Of a stretch of DNA of 64,000 nt, positions 8,828-16,991 are shown piece by piece; the first letter of the stretch is position 1, and each line of letters opens with the position of its first letter. The DNA comes from Gemmatimonadaceae bacterium. Its GTDB lineage: Bacteria; Gemmatimonadota; Gemmatimonadetes; Gemmatimonadales; Gemmatimonadaceae. The position numbers and the translations under genes were made by a program. Where the stretch lies: the NCBI GenBank assembly GCA_947457545.1, contig CANGXD010000001.1, positions 124,001-188,000 on the forward strand, read 5' to 3'. Under the pieces are notes generated by a model that made no database searches, was not told the origin of the DNA, and saw only the letters and a program-made list of their open reading frames with translations.

Positions 8828-9019
8828 TCAGCGATCCGGGATACGCTTGCCGGTATCGTAGATGAGATAGGCCACACCGAGGAAGATCAGGGCCTTCGCT
8901 GCTTCCCAGATGGCGCCGCCGGTCCGCCCCTGCTGCATGGCGATGACCGCATCGTAGCCGCACCAAATCGTGAGTGAAAGCGGGAGAATTGGCGCGAGGC
9001 GCCGGACGAATCCGTTCAT
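8828..9019 (-). CDS. Small two-helix membrane protein, unknown function
   Basis: 63 aa from ATG 9019, one base after the stop of the U32 gene, so probably co-translated. It has two hydrophobic segments (about residues 8-28 and 38-56) separated by a polar loop, and a basic C-terminus (YDTGKRIPDR). I do not recognise it. The coupling to the upstream gene and the coherent hydrophobic pattern are the evidence that it is real. Confidence 0.55.
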   Translation of the reverse strand: MNGFVRRLAPILPLSLTIWCGYDAVIAMQQGRTGGAIWEAAKALIFLGVAYLIYDTGKRIPDR

Positions 9020-9020
9020 G

Positions 9021-11531
9021 TCAAACTGCTCTCGCAAAGTGTCCGCGTGTAAACTCGCCATTGAGCAGACGACGCGTTGCGGCGGTGTCGGGTGTTTCGC
9101 CGCTTGCCAATCTGTCGAGGGCCTCGCGATACGCACGGACGATGTCACGTACCGGATCGCCCGGGACGTTGAATACCATCTGATATCCGCGAATGCCCTG
9201 TGCCCACAGCGCGGGGAGGTACTCGGAGGCCTCGATGGGACGGGAATGCAGCAACCGGTTGCGGCACGCACTGTCAGTGGCCACCGCAAACGTGTAGCCC
9301 GTAGGATCGGTGAGCGACACGTTTGTGTGCTTCTGCACACACAGATCGCGACAGGTCGTCGGCTCACGATCGAAGGCCGCGCTGAGCACGCAGTGCTCGA
9401 TGGTCATGCCCTCGGGACGTCCGTACACGAGCACATCGAAGCCGCGCCCTTCCCACGGTGCCACCAACTGTCCCAGCTCATCGGTGGTGAGTTCAATGCT
9501 GGCAACCAGTTGCTTGGCACCAAGCTCGAAGAACAACGCCGCCGTATGCTGGTTGAACACGTTCGTGGCGTAGTCAGCCACGACGTGCACGCCCTGCTCC
9601 GCCAGTTCCGCCGCGAGGCCGAGATGTCCCGTGAGCACGGGCAGACCCAGCGCGAGCCACTTGTCGAGTCGCTTGCGTTCTTCCGGCCGGACAACGGTGG
9701 GCGTGCGGAGCCGTAATCCGATTCCTTGCGCCGACAGCTCATCGCGCAACGCCGTCACGCGGGCCAGCGGCGGCGATGGGTGCCGCAGAAAGGGATCGAG
9801 CACGATTTCCGTCGCGCCACCGGCCGCCGCCTCTCGTGCCTGATCCACATCGTACACAATGGCACGCAGCGCAGGCTGTTCAAGCGCGGCCACCTGCTGC
9901 ACCCGCTCGGGAATGTGCGCGACGCACTCACCGATACGTGCATCACGCACCGCCGCGTCACTCATGCGCGCCCACCCCAGCTGTTCCTCGAGCTGCTCCG
10001 TGGCATCCTGCCGGAGGCGGTTCAGTTCGCTCACGGGGATGAACAAGCCTGGGGCCAAGCCGTTGATATCGACGGACCCGAGCCGGAATGGCGTCCCGCC
10101 GAGACGCCCCAGCTGTTCACGTAGCTGCGTCATGTCGAGCGCACGCTTGCTGGCGGGGGCAAGTGCGACCTCGCCGCGGACCGTGAGCTCCACGTCGCCG
10201 TAGCTCCAGACGGTTTTGAGCGGACCACCCGCGTGTCCAAAGCATCGCACGTCGACGCGAATGGAGCCGACGCGCTCCGGTACGGGCACGTTGGCGAAGG
10301 ACTGCTGAGCCGCGGCAAGGAGCGTCGCGTCGCTCGTTCGAACGACACGCCAACCATCAGCCACACGCACGCCCTTGGGACCACTCCGCACTACGATGGC
10401 CTGACGGTGTACCTCACCGCGAGACGAGAGCAGGCGCACCTCCTGCACCGTGCCGCCCAGCGTCGCCGCCGATCCGTCCACCGGGGCCTCGAAGCCCAAA
10501 CCGTCGCCCACGGCGATCATGCGCGAGACTTCGACGATGAGCTCATGGCCGTCGGTCGCGACCACCGTGCCCAGCGTCAATCCGCGATTGTCCGGCTGCG
10601 TGCGCGTGATGTACTCGCGCCCTTCGCGACCACCGTACATCCCGCCGGTATTGCCCCGGCTGAAGATCTGGACGAGCGGCTCCACTTCCTCGATGCTCGG
10701 CGCACGTCCGGTTTCCCCGCGCGCGATGCCATCGAGCCAGCCACGGTAGGCCTTGGTGACGGTGGCGACGTACTCCGGCTTTTTCTTCCGGCCCTCAACC
10801 TTCAGACAACCCACGCCAAGCTCAGCGAGCGCCTCGAGGTGGTCGTGCGCTGCCAAATCCTTCGTGGAGATCAGATACCCGCGATCAAGCTCGGCGCCCG
10901 TCGCATCGTCGTTGAGCAGATAATCCTTACGGCACGACTGCGCACACGACCCGCGATTCGCCGAGCGTTCGCTGATCATCCCCGACATGAAGCACTGCCC
11001 TGAGTACGAAATGCACAGCGCACCGTGCACGAACGTCTCGAGCCCCAGCTCCGGCACATCGTTCCGAATGCGTCGGATGTCCTCGAGCGTGTTCTCACGC
11101 GCGAGGACCACCCGCTCCACCCCGAGATACTGCATGACCTTCGCGCCGGCGCTGTCGTGCACCGTCATCTGCGTCGAGCCATGCACCTCGAGCTGCGGAT
11201 ACACTTGCTGAATGAGACGGACCACACCGAGGTCCTGCACGATAGCGGCATCGATACCGCGGTCGACGCATTCGCCGAGGTAGGACAACGCCTCGGTCAG
11301 CTCGTGCGGCTTGATGAGCACATTGAAGGTGAGGTACACCCGCACGCCACGCGCGTGCGCAATCGCACACGCCTGGGCCAACTCGTCCAGTGACAGCTGG
11401 GCCCCCTCGTCGCGGGCGTTGTACATCGACGCCCCGAGGTACACGGCGTTAGCGCCGTTGGCGACGGCCGCGCGGACGGCGTCGAGGGTACCGGCGGGGG
11501 CCAGCAGTTCGGGGACAGGGTGGGGCGTCAT
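9021..11531 (-). CDS. Peptidase U32-family protein (RlhA-like, with DUF3656-type domain)
   Basis: 836 aa. The N-terminal ~300 residues are a U32 TIM barrel: 'PELLAPAGTLDAVRAAVANG', 'YLGASMYNARDE', 'VYLTFNVLIK', 'EVHGSTQMTVHDS' and the cysteine-rich 'FVHGALCISYSGQCFMSG...NRGSCAQSCRKDY'. A long C-terminal half (DUF3656-like plus a second barrel) matches the large U32 class that includes E. coli RlhA, which hydroxylates 23S rRNA C2501; other members act on tRNA or in ubiquinone synthesis. A role in RNA hydroxylation is therefore likely but not certain. Proteolytic activity is unlikely. A TAGATT box ends 6 bases before the ATG. A terminator hairpin of the upstream operon lies just before it. Confidence 0.88.
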   Translation of the reverse strand: MTPHPVPELLAPAGTLDAVRAAVANGANAVYLGASMYNARDEGAQLSLDELAQACAIAHARGVRVYLTFNVLIKPHELTEALSYLGECVDRGIDAAIVQDLGVVRLIQQVYPQLEVHGSTQMTVHDSAGAKVMQYLGVERVVLARENTLEDIRRIRNDVPELGLETFVHGALCISYSGQCFMSGMISERSANRGSCAQSCRKDYLLNDDATGAELDRGYLISTKDLAAHDHLEALAELGVGCLKVEGRKKKPEYVATVTKAYRGWLDGIARGETGRAPSIEEVEPLVQIFSRGNTGGMYGGREGREYITRTQPDNRGLTLGTVVATDGHELIVEVSRMIAVGDGLGFEAPVDGSAATLGGTVQEVRLLSSRGEVHRQAIVVRSGPKGVRVADGWRVVRTSDATLLAAAQQSFANVPVPERVGSIRVDVRCFGHAGGPLKTVWSYGDVELTVRGEVALAPASKRALDMTQLREQLGRLGGTPFRLGSVDINGLAPGLFIPVSELNRLRQDATEQLEEQLGWARMSDAAVRDARIGECVAHIPERVQQVAALEQPALRAIVYDVDQAREAAAGGATEIVLDPFLRHPSPPLARVTALRDELSAQGIGLRLRTPTVVRPEERKRLDKWLALGLPVLTGHLGLAAELAEQGVHVVADYATNVFNQHTAALFFELGAKQLVASIELTTDELGQLVAPWEGRGFDVLVYGRPEGMTIEHCVLSAAFDREPTTCRDLCVQKHTNVSLTDPTGYTFAVATDSACRNRLLHSRPIEASEYLPALWAQGIRGYQMVFNVPGDPVRDIVRAYREALDRLASGETPDTAATRRLLNGEFTRGHFARAV

Positions 11532-11549
11532 CCCGGAAATCTAACGAAA

Positions 11550-11577
11550 ACGCCGCCGGCACAGAGACCGGCGGCGT
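11550..11577 (-). terminator. Intrinsic terminator of the AtuA/carboxyltransferase operon
   Basis: ACGCCGCCGG (11550-11559) pairs perfectly with CCGGCGGCGT (11568-11577) around an 8-base loop. On the minus strand it is followed by TTTCGTTAGATTT. It lies 11 bases past the stop of the last gene of the operon. Confidence 0.8.
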
Positions 11578-11588
11578 CCACTACACCA

Positions 11589-11732
11589 TTATCGCTTGAT
11601 GAAGCGAAGGAGCAACGCGAGTGCCACCAGACCGATGCCCAGCCAGCGCAGCCACTCACGCTGCGTCTGCTGGGCGAGCGCGAAGGCGATAACCCCGAGC
11701 GCCAGCAGCGCGATGCGCGCTCGCAGAATCAC
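11589..11732 (-). CDS. Small two-helix membrane protein at the end of the AtuA operon
   Basis: 47 aa from GTG 11732, which overlaps the stop of the AtuA-like small gene (GTGA). Two hydrophobic segments (about residues 6-20 and 30-44) flank a polar QQTQREW loop, and the end is basic (RFIKR). The family is unknown. The overlap and the terminator directly downstream support its being the last cistron of the operon. Confidence 0.5.
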   Translation of the reverse strand: MILRARIALLALGVIAFALAQQTQREWLRWLGIGLVALALLLRFIKR

Positions 11733-12082
11733 GGCTGGCCCGGCGCCCCAACTGCCTTGGCTTCGGCGTCTGGGACATCGATCACGAGGCGCAACAAGGC
11801 GGTGGAGTACACTTTGCCCTGTGCATCGGTCTTGAGAGAGAGGGTGCCGCCGCCGTCGAGCGCGCCGTGCAACAGAAAGTTCAGCGCGTTCAGGTTGGGC
11901 AGTTCGAATCGGACGACACCACCGGTGAGCTGGCCGTCGAAGTGTGCGGCGACGGCGTCGCGCGTCACGTAGCGATCGAGAAGTGCATACCACTCCGGCT
12001 TGAGAGCGATGAGACCGACGTTGGCGGTATCGCCCTTGTCGCCGCTGCGGGCGTGCGCGATGTCGAGGAGTCTGATCTTCAT
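11729..12082 (-). CDS. AtuA-associated small protein (AtuA C-terminal ferredoxin-like domain)
   Basis: 117 aa. 'LLDIAHARSGDKGDTANVGLIAL' near the N-terminus, and 'VVRFELPNLNALNFLLHGALDGGGTLSLKTDAQGK' at about 60-95, match the C-terminal domain that is fused to AtuA (DUF1446) in many proteins. Here it is a separate gene 5 bases after the AtuA gene. It probably forms a complex with that protein. AtuA was named from acyclic terpene utilisation; its chemistry is not established. Confidence 0.78.
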   Translation of the reverse strand: MKIRLLDIAHARSGDKGDTANVGLIALKPEWYALLDRYVTRDAVAAHFDGQLTGGVVRFELPNLNALNFLLHGALDGGGTLSLKTDAQGKVYSTALLRLVIDVPDAEAKAVGAPGQP

Positions 12083-12087
12083 GGTCC

Positions 12088-13467
12088 TTACTCCACGATG
12101 GAGACTGCGGTGGACACGGCACGCTTGTCGAGCAGCGCGGGCCAGTAGGCCACGATTTCTTCAACTTTCGGGCGGCCACCGGCAAAGCCGGTCACACTGG
12201 GCGGACCGTTCAAGACGAGCGGCGCAATCTCGCGCGTGAAGCGCTCAACCGCGGCGCGATCGCTGCCACGCACACCAATCCGATACTGCACCTCGGGGGC
12301 GTCGCGGCCGTCTCCGGCCAGAGCGCCGTGGGTCGACGTAGCGCCGACGAACTCGCTGAGCACCTGGTCGAAGCGCAGTCCCAAACGATCGAGCCGTTCG
12401 CGCAGGATGCGGTCGGCCATCTCGGCCTTTTCCATTGCGTCCGGCCACGAGTAGACGAGTGACCCGACCGCCTTGAATCCTGCGCGATAGGCGATGGAGA
12501 CCTTGAGGAACGGCGTTGGCGGTCCTCCCGTGATCCCATGCACGCGCACCCGGTTCTCGCCGTCTTCCGCAACGCGGATGCTGGTGAAATCCGCGACGAC
12601 ATCAGGCGTGATGTACGCGTGGGGGTCGCCCATCTCGTATACCAGCTGCTCGGTGACACTGGGAACACTCACCCGTCCACCGGTGCCCGCGTGCTTGGTG
12701 ATGACGAACGTGCCATCCGCTCGCGCTTCGGCGATCGGATAGCCGACGTTGGCGAGGTCGGGGATGTTGCGCCAATCATGCAAGCAGTTGCCACCGCTTG
12801 ATTGGGCGCCGCACTCGAGAATGTGTCCGGCGACGATGCCGGCGGCGAGCGCGTTCCAATCGTCGGCCGCCCACCCGAACTCGTGGCGTAGCGGTGCCAT
12901 GGTCAGGGCCGTGTCCGTGCTGCGGCCGGTGACGACGACGTTCGCCCCCTGCTGGAGCGCCTCGACGATCGGCGTCGAACCGATGTACGCGTTTGCGGAG
13001 AGGACACGGTCGCGGATGTTTGCGAGCGGCTCACCGGTGTCCATGTTCTTGAGTTCATGGCCTTCGGCAAGCAGCGTATCGAGGCGACCGAGAATATCGT
13101 CGCCCGTCACCACGCCAATGCGGATCTTTCCTCTCACGCCGGCGCGCGACGCGGCCTCGAGAATGGCGTCGGCACACGCGGTGGGATTCACTCCACCGGC
13201 ATTGGCGATGACCTTCACGCCGCGTTCGGCGACGGCGGGAAACACGCTCTCCATCGCCCCAACGAAGTCACGCGCGTACCCCATGCGCGGATCGCGCTCG
13301 CGCTGCTTCTGCAGGATCGACATGGTGACTTCGGCGAGATAGTCGAGCATGAGGTAATCCACCTGCCCGCCTTCCACCTGACGACGCGGGGCTTCCAGCC
13401 AGTCTCCCCAAAATCCTTGGCCGCTCGCGACGCGAACGACTTTGTCCTTGTGCGACTCCGACATCAT
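12088..13467 (-). CDS. AtuA family (DUF1446) protein
   Basis: 459 aa. Conserved AtuA features run through the protein: '[17 protein letters not shown]', '[19 protein letters not shown]', '[10 protein letters not shown]', '[14 protein letters not shown]', '[11 protein letters not shown]', '[10 protein letters not shown]' and '[17 protein letters not shown]'. It corresponds to the N-terminal ~450 residues of full-length AtuA proteins, the remainder being the next gene. The start overlaps the carboxyltransferase stop (ATGA). Its position after an acyl-CoA carboxylase subunit suggests a step in branched-chain, terpenoid or propionyl-CoA-type acyl-CoA catabolism. The reaction is unknown. Confidence 0.85.
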   Translation of the reverse strand: MMSESHKDKVVRVASGQGFWGDWLEAPRRQVEGGQVDYLMLDYLAEVTMSILQKQRERDPRMGYARDFVGAMESVFPAVAERGVKVIANAGGVNPTACADAILEAASRAGVRGKIRIGVVTGDDILGRLDTLLAEGHELKNMDTGEPLANIRDRVLSANAYIGSTPIVEALQQGANVVVTGRSTDTALTMAPLRHEFGWAADDWNALAAGIVAGHILECGAQSSGGNCLHDWRNIPDLANVGYPIAEARADGTFVITKHAGTGGRVSVPSVTEQLVYEMGDPHAYITPDVVADFTSIRVAEDGENRVRVHGITGGPPTPFLKVSIAYRAGFKAVGSLVYSWPDAMEKAEMADRILRERLDRLGLRFDQVLSEFVGATSTHGALAGDGRDAPEVQYRIGVRGSDRAAVERFTREIAPLVLNGPPSVTGFAGGRPKVEEIVAYWPALLDKRAVSTAVSIVE

Positions 13468-15080
13468 TCGCCTCCAACGGGCAGCATCGGCGGCAGCACG
13501 AATGCGCCGAGATGTGGTCCGCGATTCTGGTTGGCTGCTCGCAGGGCCATCGCAAGCAGATCACGGGTGTCTTCGGGATACACGATCGTATCGACGAATC
13601 CGCGCGCGGCCGCATACCGCGCATCAAGTTGCGTTTCGTAATCGGCGCGCATGCCTTCGACCGCGGCCAGCACCTCGCGTGACGCTTCGGTCCCCGCCTT
13701 CTTGGCGGCATCGAGCGCGGGGCCATGGACCGCTTGCACCGCGGCTTCGCCTTCCATCACCGCCATACGTCCGGTCGGCCACGAAAAGATGAAATCGGGA
13801 TCGAACCCCTGCCCGGCCATGGCGTAATAGCCGGCACCACTCGCGTGGTTTACCGTGAGTACGATCTTGGGCACACGCGCACATGCCATCGCCTCGACGA
13901 AGCGTGCACCGGCGCGGATGATCCCTTCGTGCTCCGCATCGGGGCCGACCATGAAGCCGGACACGTCCTGCACGAAGACAATCGGGATGCCCTGCTTGTC
14001 GCACCGCTCGATGAAATAGGCGACTTTTTCGGCGCTCTCGGCGTAAATGATGCCGCCAAAGCGCGGTCGTTCACCGGGACGACCCTTGATGAGGCCGCGT
14101 TGATTGGCGATGACGCCGACCGTGATTCCCTCGATGTGTGCGTCGCCGCAAATCATCTCTTTCGCGAGATTCGGCTGGAACTCATCGAGCTTGCCTTCAT
14201 CGAGCACGGCCTTGAGGACGGCGTGCATATCGTACGACATGCGATGATCTGACGGCAACACATCGTACAACGTCGACGGTGGCTCCGCCGGCGGACGCCA
14301 GGCCGCGAGCGCCTGCTGCTGCGGTCGCGGTAGCCGGGCCACCAGCTCGCGGAGTTTGTCGAGACACGACGCGTCATCGTCGAGCGCATAGTGCGCCACA
14401 CCAGACACTTCGGTGTGCGTCACGGCGCCACCGAGCGTTTCGCCATCGACGGATTGCCCAGTCGCGCCCTTCACCAGATTCGGGCCGCCCAGCCCCATGA
14501 ACGACGTCCCCTTCACCATGAGGATGACATCGCTCAACGCCGGCAGGTACGCACCGCCCGCCACACACTGGCCCATTACCGCCGAGAACTGCGGGATGCG
14601 CAGATAGCGGCGCATGATGGAGTTGTAGTAAAAGATGCGCGCGGCGCCGTACTGTCCGGGGAAGACTCCGCCCTGATACGGCAGGTTGACTCCCGCAGAA
14701 TCGACCAGATAGATGATCGGGATCCGGCAGCGCATCGCGACTTCCTGCGCGCGCAGAATCTTGGTGATCGTCTCGGGCCACCACGATCCGGCCTTTACGG
14801 TGGCGTCGTTGGCGACGACGACCACTTCGCGTCCCTCGACCATCGCGATGCCGGTGATGACACCGGCACCGGGTGCCTGGCCATCGTAGCGATCGTGCGC
14901 GACAAGAAGGCCGATTTCGAGAAACGGCGTCCCCGGATCGGCGAGCCGCTCGACCCGTTCACGCGCGGTGAGTTTTCCCTGCTTGTGCTGCTTCTCGATC
15001 TTGTCGGCGCCGCCACCGAGGCGAAGCTGTGCTTCGAGCGCCCGGATGTCGTTGGCGAGCTGTTGTAGTCGTCCGCTCAC
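13464..15080 (-). CDS. Acyl-CoA carboxylase, carboxyltransferase (beta) subunit
   Basis: 538 aa from GTG 15080, which overlaps the stop of the B12-subunit gene (GTGA); an upstream in-frame start at 15110 would lie deep in that gene. It transfers CO2 from carboxybiotin to an acyl-CoA. The crotonase-fold halves are visible, with '[20 protein letters not shown]', '[20 protein letters not shown]', '[15 protein letters not shown]' and, in the C-terminal half, '[17 protein letters not shown]' and '[19 protein letters not shown]'. The residues around the first site look methylcrotonyl-CoA carboxylase-like. The neighbouring mutase subunit points to propionyl-CoA. Substrate is undecided. No biotin carboxylase/BCCP subunit is in the window. 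Confidence 0.9.
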   Translation of the reverse strand: MSGRLQQLANDIRALEAQLRLGGGADKIEKQHKQGKLTARERVERLADPGTPFLEIGLLVAHDRYDGQAPGAGVITGIAMVEGREVVVVANDATVKAGSWWPETITKILRAQEVAMRCRIPIIYLVDSAGVNLPYQGGVFPGQYGAARIFYYNSIMRRYLRIPQFSAVMGQCVAGGAYLPALSDVILMVKGTSFMGLGGPNLVKGATGQSVDGETLGGAVTHTEVSGVAHYALDDDASCLDKLRELVARLPRPQQQALAAWRPPAEPPSTLYDVLPSDHRMSYDMHAVLKAVLDEGKLDEFQPNLAKEMICGDAHIEGITVGVIANQRGLIKGRPGERPRFGGIIYAESAEKVAYFIERCDKQGIPIVFVQDVSGFMVGPDAEHEGIIRAGARFVEAMACARVPKIVLTVNHASGAGYYAMAGQGFDPDFIFSWPTGRMAVMEGEAAVQAVHGPALDAAKKAGTEASREVLAAVEGMRADYETQLDARYAAARGFVDTIVYPEDTRDLLAMALRAANQNRGPHLGAFVLPPMLPVGGE

Positions 15081-15490
15081 GCGCCCTGTTGCTCGCGTGA
15101 CGCAAACCACTCGCGGATATAGTCCACGAGATCCTGCGTGCTCGTGCCGGGGCCGAACAGGCGGGCGACGCCCTGCGCCTGCAGCGCGTCCATGTCTTCC
15201 TTCGGGATAATGCCGCCACCGGTCAGCAGAATGTCGTCACGTCCCGCGTCGAGGAGCAGATCCCGCACGCGCGGAAACAGCGTCATGTGTGCGCCGGAGA
15301 GAATCGACAGACCAACAACGTCCACGTCTTCCTGCACCGCCGCGGTGGCGATCATCTCCGGCGTTTGGTGCAGGCCGGTATAAATCACTTCCATGCCAGC
15401 GTCACGAAGCGCGGCGGCCACGACTTTGGCGCCACGATCGTGACCATCGAGGCCAGGCTTGGCCACCAGCACGCGAATGGGTCGAGTCAT
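15077..15490 (-). CDS. Methylmalonyl-CoA mutase, B12-binding small subunit
   Basis: 137 aa, a free-standing cobalamin-binding domain. '[19 protein letters not shown]' holds the DxHxxG motif whose His replaces the dimethylbenzimidazole ligand of B12. '[12 protein letters not shown]' (SxL) and '[15 protein letters not shown]' (GG) complete the fold. It should pair with the 564-aa catalytic subunit encoded at 16992-18686, which lacks this domain. It is the first gene of the carboxyltransferase-AtuA operon, though other split B12 mutases use similar subunits. Confidence 0.92.
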   Translation of the reverse strand: MTRPIRVLVAKPGLDGHDRGAKVVAAALRDAGMEVIYTGLHQTPEMIATAAVQEDVDVVGLSILSGAHMTLFPRVRDLLLDAGRDDILLTGGGIIPKEDMDALQAQGVARLFGPGTSTQDLVDYIREWFASREQQGA

Positions 15491-15566
15491 CGGTTTGGTA
15501 ATCGGGAGGATCCTGCGGTGCTGCTCTGGTCCGTTGGTCCGAACGCCAAGGAACCTCGTAACTTAC

Positions 15567-16322
15567 TCAGCCGTCCTTACGCGCCACCAGCAGCATTTCG
15601 CTGGAGGTACGAGCCAACGGGCGAGGACTCCAAGAGTCGAAGGCCTGTTCCACAATCAGGCCGACGTCCCGCAACCGCGACGCCAGCTCCGACGCCGTGT
15701 ACAACCGGATGCGATGGGATCGCTCACCGTGCCCCTTGGGGCCGCGCCATGTCGATGTGATTTCCAGAAAACCGGAGAGCGGATCGAACGAGCGCTCCTG
15801 CCCGAACATCGTACCATCGGCACTGCTCCACCAATCCCTGGACAAGAACTTGGCCATCACACCGTCCCTGGCTCCACCGTGCCATACGAGGATGCCCCCC
15901 GGCTTGAGCACCTTGGCAAACTGGGACAACACGCGCTGATCATCGTTCGGTTCGTCAAAAAAGCCGAATGAAGTGAACAAGTTCACCACGGCATCGAACC
16001 GACCCGCCCACCGCGCGGGGAGCTTCCGCATGTCGCCTTGCGTATACCGTAGGGTCTTGCCCGTACCACGTCGGCGGGCGACCGCCAGGAGGTCGTCGGA
16101 GTAGTCCAAGCCGTCGACATCGAAGCCGGCCTCCGCCAACAGGTGGGCGTGACGCCCCTGCCCACAGGGGCAGTCGAGAATTCTGGCGCCGGAGGGGAGC
16201 TCGAGCACATCCATTAGCCTGGCGACTTCCCGACGATCCTGGGTGAGATCGAAGAGGGGCTCGTACTCGTGGAGGTACTGCTGGTCAAACTGGGTGGCCC
16301 ACCAAGGGCTGTTGGTCTTCAT
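15567..16322 (-). CDS. Class I SAM-dependent methyltransferase
   Basis: 251 aa. The Rossmann SAM-binding motif I is 'ARILDCPCGQGRHAHLLAE' (about 49-67), followed by the acidic 'DVDGLDYSDD', the motif 'DAVVNLFTSFGFFDEPNDD' (catalytic region) and 'VLKPGGILVWHGG'. The start 'NSPWWATQFDQQYLHEYEPL' resembles small-molecule methyltransferases of the UbiE/Methyltransf_25 type. The substrate is unknown. It has its own leaderless-type promoter and is divergent from the BLUF gene. Confidence 0.85.
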   Translation of the reverse strand: MKTNSPWWATQFDQQYLHEYEPLFDLTQDRREVARLMDVLELPSGARILDCPCGQGRHAHLLAEAGFDVDGLDYSDDLLAVARRRGTGKTLRYTQGDMRKLPARWAGRFDAVVNLFTSFGFFDEPNDDQRVLSQFAKVLKPGGILVWHGGARDGVMAKFLSRDWWSSADGTMFGQERSFDPLSGFLEITSTWRGPKGHGERSHRIRLYTASELASRLRDVGLIVEQAFDSWSPRPLARTSSEMLLVARKDG

Positions 16323-16328
16323 CCGGAG

Positions 16329-16357
16329 ACGCTAGATACTGGGACGAAGCTGCACAA
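16329..16357 (-). promoter_or_regulatory. Promoter of the methyltransferase gene, leaderless arrangement
   Basis: On the minus strand TTGTGC (16352-16357), a 17-base spacer and TAGCGT (16329-16334). Only 6 bases separate the -10 box from the ATG at 16322, and they contain no Shine-Dalgarno. Confidence 0.5.
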
Positions 16358-16433
16358 GCCGCAGAGACTCTGTGCGCCCATTTTTGCGCCGGTGTCCCGC
16401 TTCGGGCACGCCTCCCTCTTTCGCCACCATACC

Positions 16434-16880
16434 GTGTCACTGCCATTGATTCGGCTCCTGTACGCCAGTCGCGCGACCAGCGGCACCTCCTACGGGGCGC
16501 TGATCGGCATCATGGATCACGCGCGAGACAAGAACAGCGTGTCCAACATTACGGGGATGCTCTGCTATGGTTCTGGACAGTTCCTTCAGGCCCTCGAGGG
16601 TGACCGGCAGTCGGTCAGCGATCTGTACCACCGCATCGCGCCGGACCCGCGTCATACGGAGTGCCAGCTGATCAGCATTGTCGAAATCGACGCGCGGGCG
16701 TTTGCAGAATGGTCCATGAAGGTGGTGAACTGGGATGACGGAAAGTCCGCCCGTCGCCAATCATTGCTGGAGGCCGATACCGGGACGAGCGAGTTCAATC
16801 CGAGCGCCATGCGTGCCGAGCAGGCCAACCGCTTCCTGCAACATCTCGCCGAACTCGAGCGCGAAATAGCCGGCGACTGA
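16434..16880 (+). CDS. BLUF-domain blue-light photoreceptor
   Basis: 148 aa from GTG 16434; a TTG at 16446 would give the more typical start 'MIRLLYASRA'. Numbered from the GTG, all five flavin-pocket positions known from BLUF proteins are present with exact spacing: Tyr10, Asn34, Gln52 (in FLQALEGD), Trp93 and Met95 (EWSM). It binds FAD non-covalently and senses blue light. After the ~100-residue BLUF fold there is only a ~45-residue helical tail and no EAL or other effector domain, so it probably signals through a partner. It stands alone, divergent from a methyltransferase gene and convergent with the mutase operon. No strong promoter was found upstream. Confidence 0.92.
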   Translation: MSLPLIRLLYASRATSGTSYGALIGIMDHARDKNSVSNITGMLCYGSGQFLQALEGDRQSVSDLYHRIAPDPRHTECQLISIVEIDARAFAEWSMKVVNWDDGKSARRQSLLEADTGTSEFNPSAMRAEQANRFLQHLAELEREIAGD

Positions 16881-16932
16881 GTCGCGAGCAACGGCGCATT
16901 CGCGTGCGTCAGTCGGGAAACAGGGACGCAAA

Positions 16933-16965
16933 AGGGGACGCGCTGCAGACTGCGGCGCGTCCCCT
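16933..16965 (-). terminator. Intrinsic terminator of the aspS...mcm operon
   Basis: AGGGGACGCGC (16933-16943) pairs with GCGCGTCCCCT (16955-16965), with a further short inner stem. On the minus strand it is followed by TTTGCGTCCC. It lies 27 bases past the mutase stop and may also stop BLUF transcripts from the other side. Confidence 0.78.
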
Positions 16966-16991
16966 CATTGGTCCCTTCAACCACAACGGTG

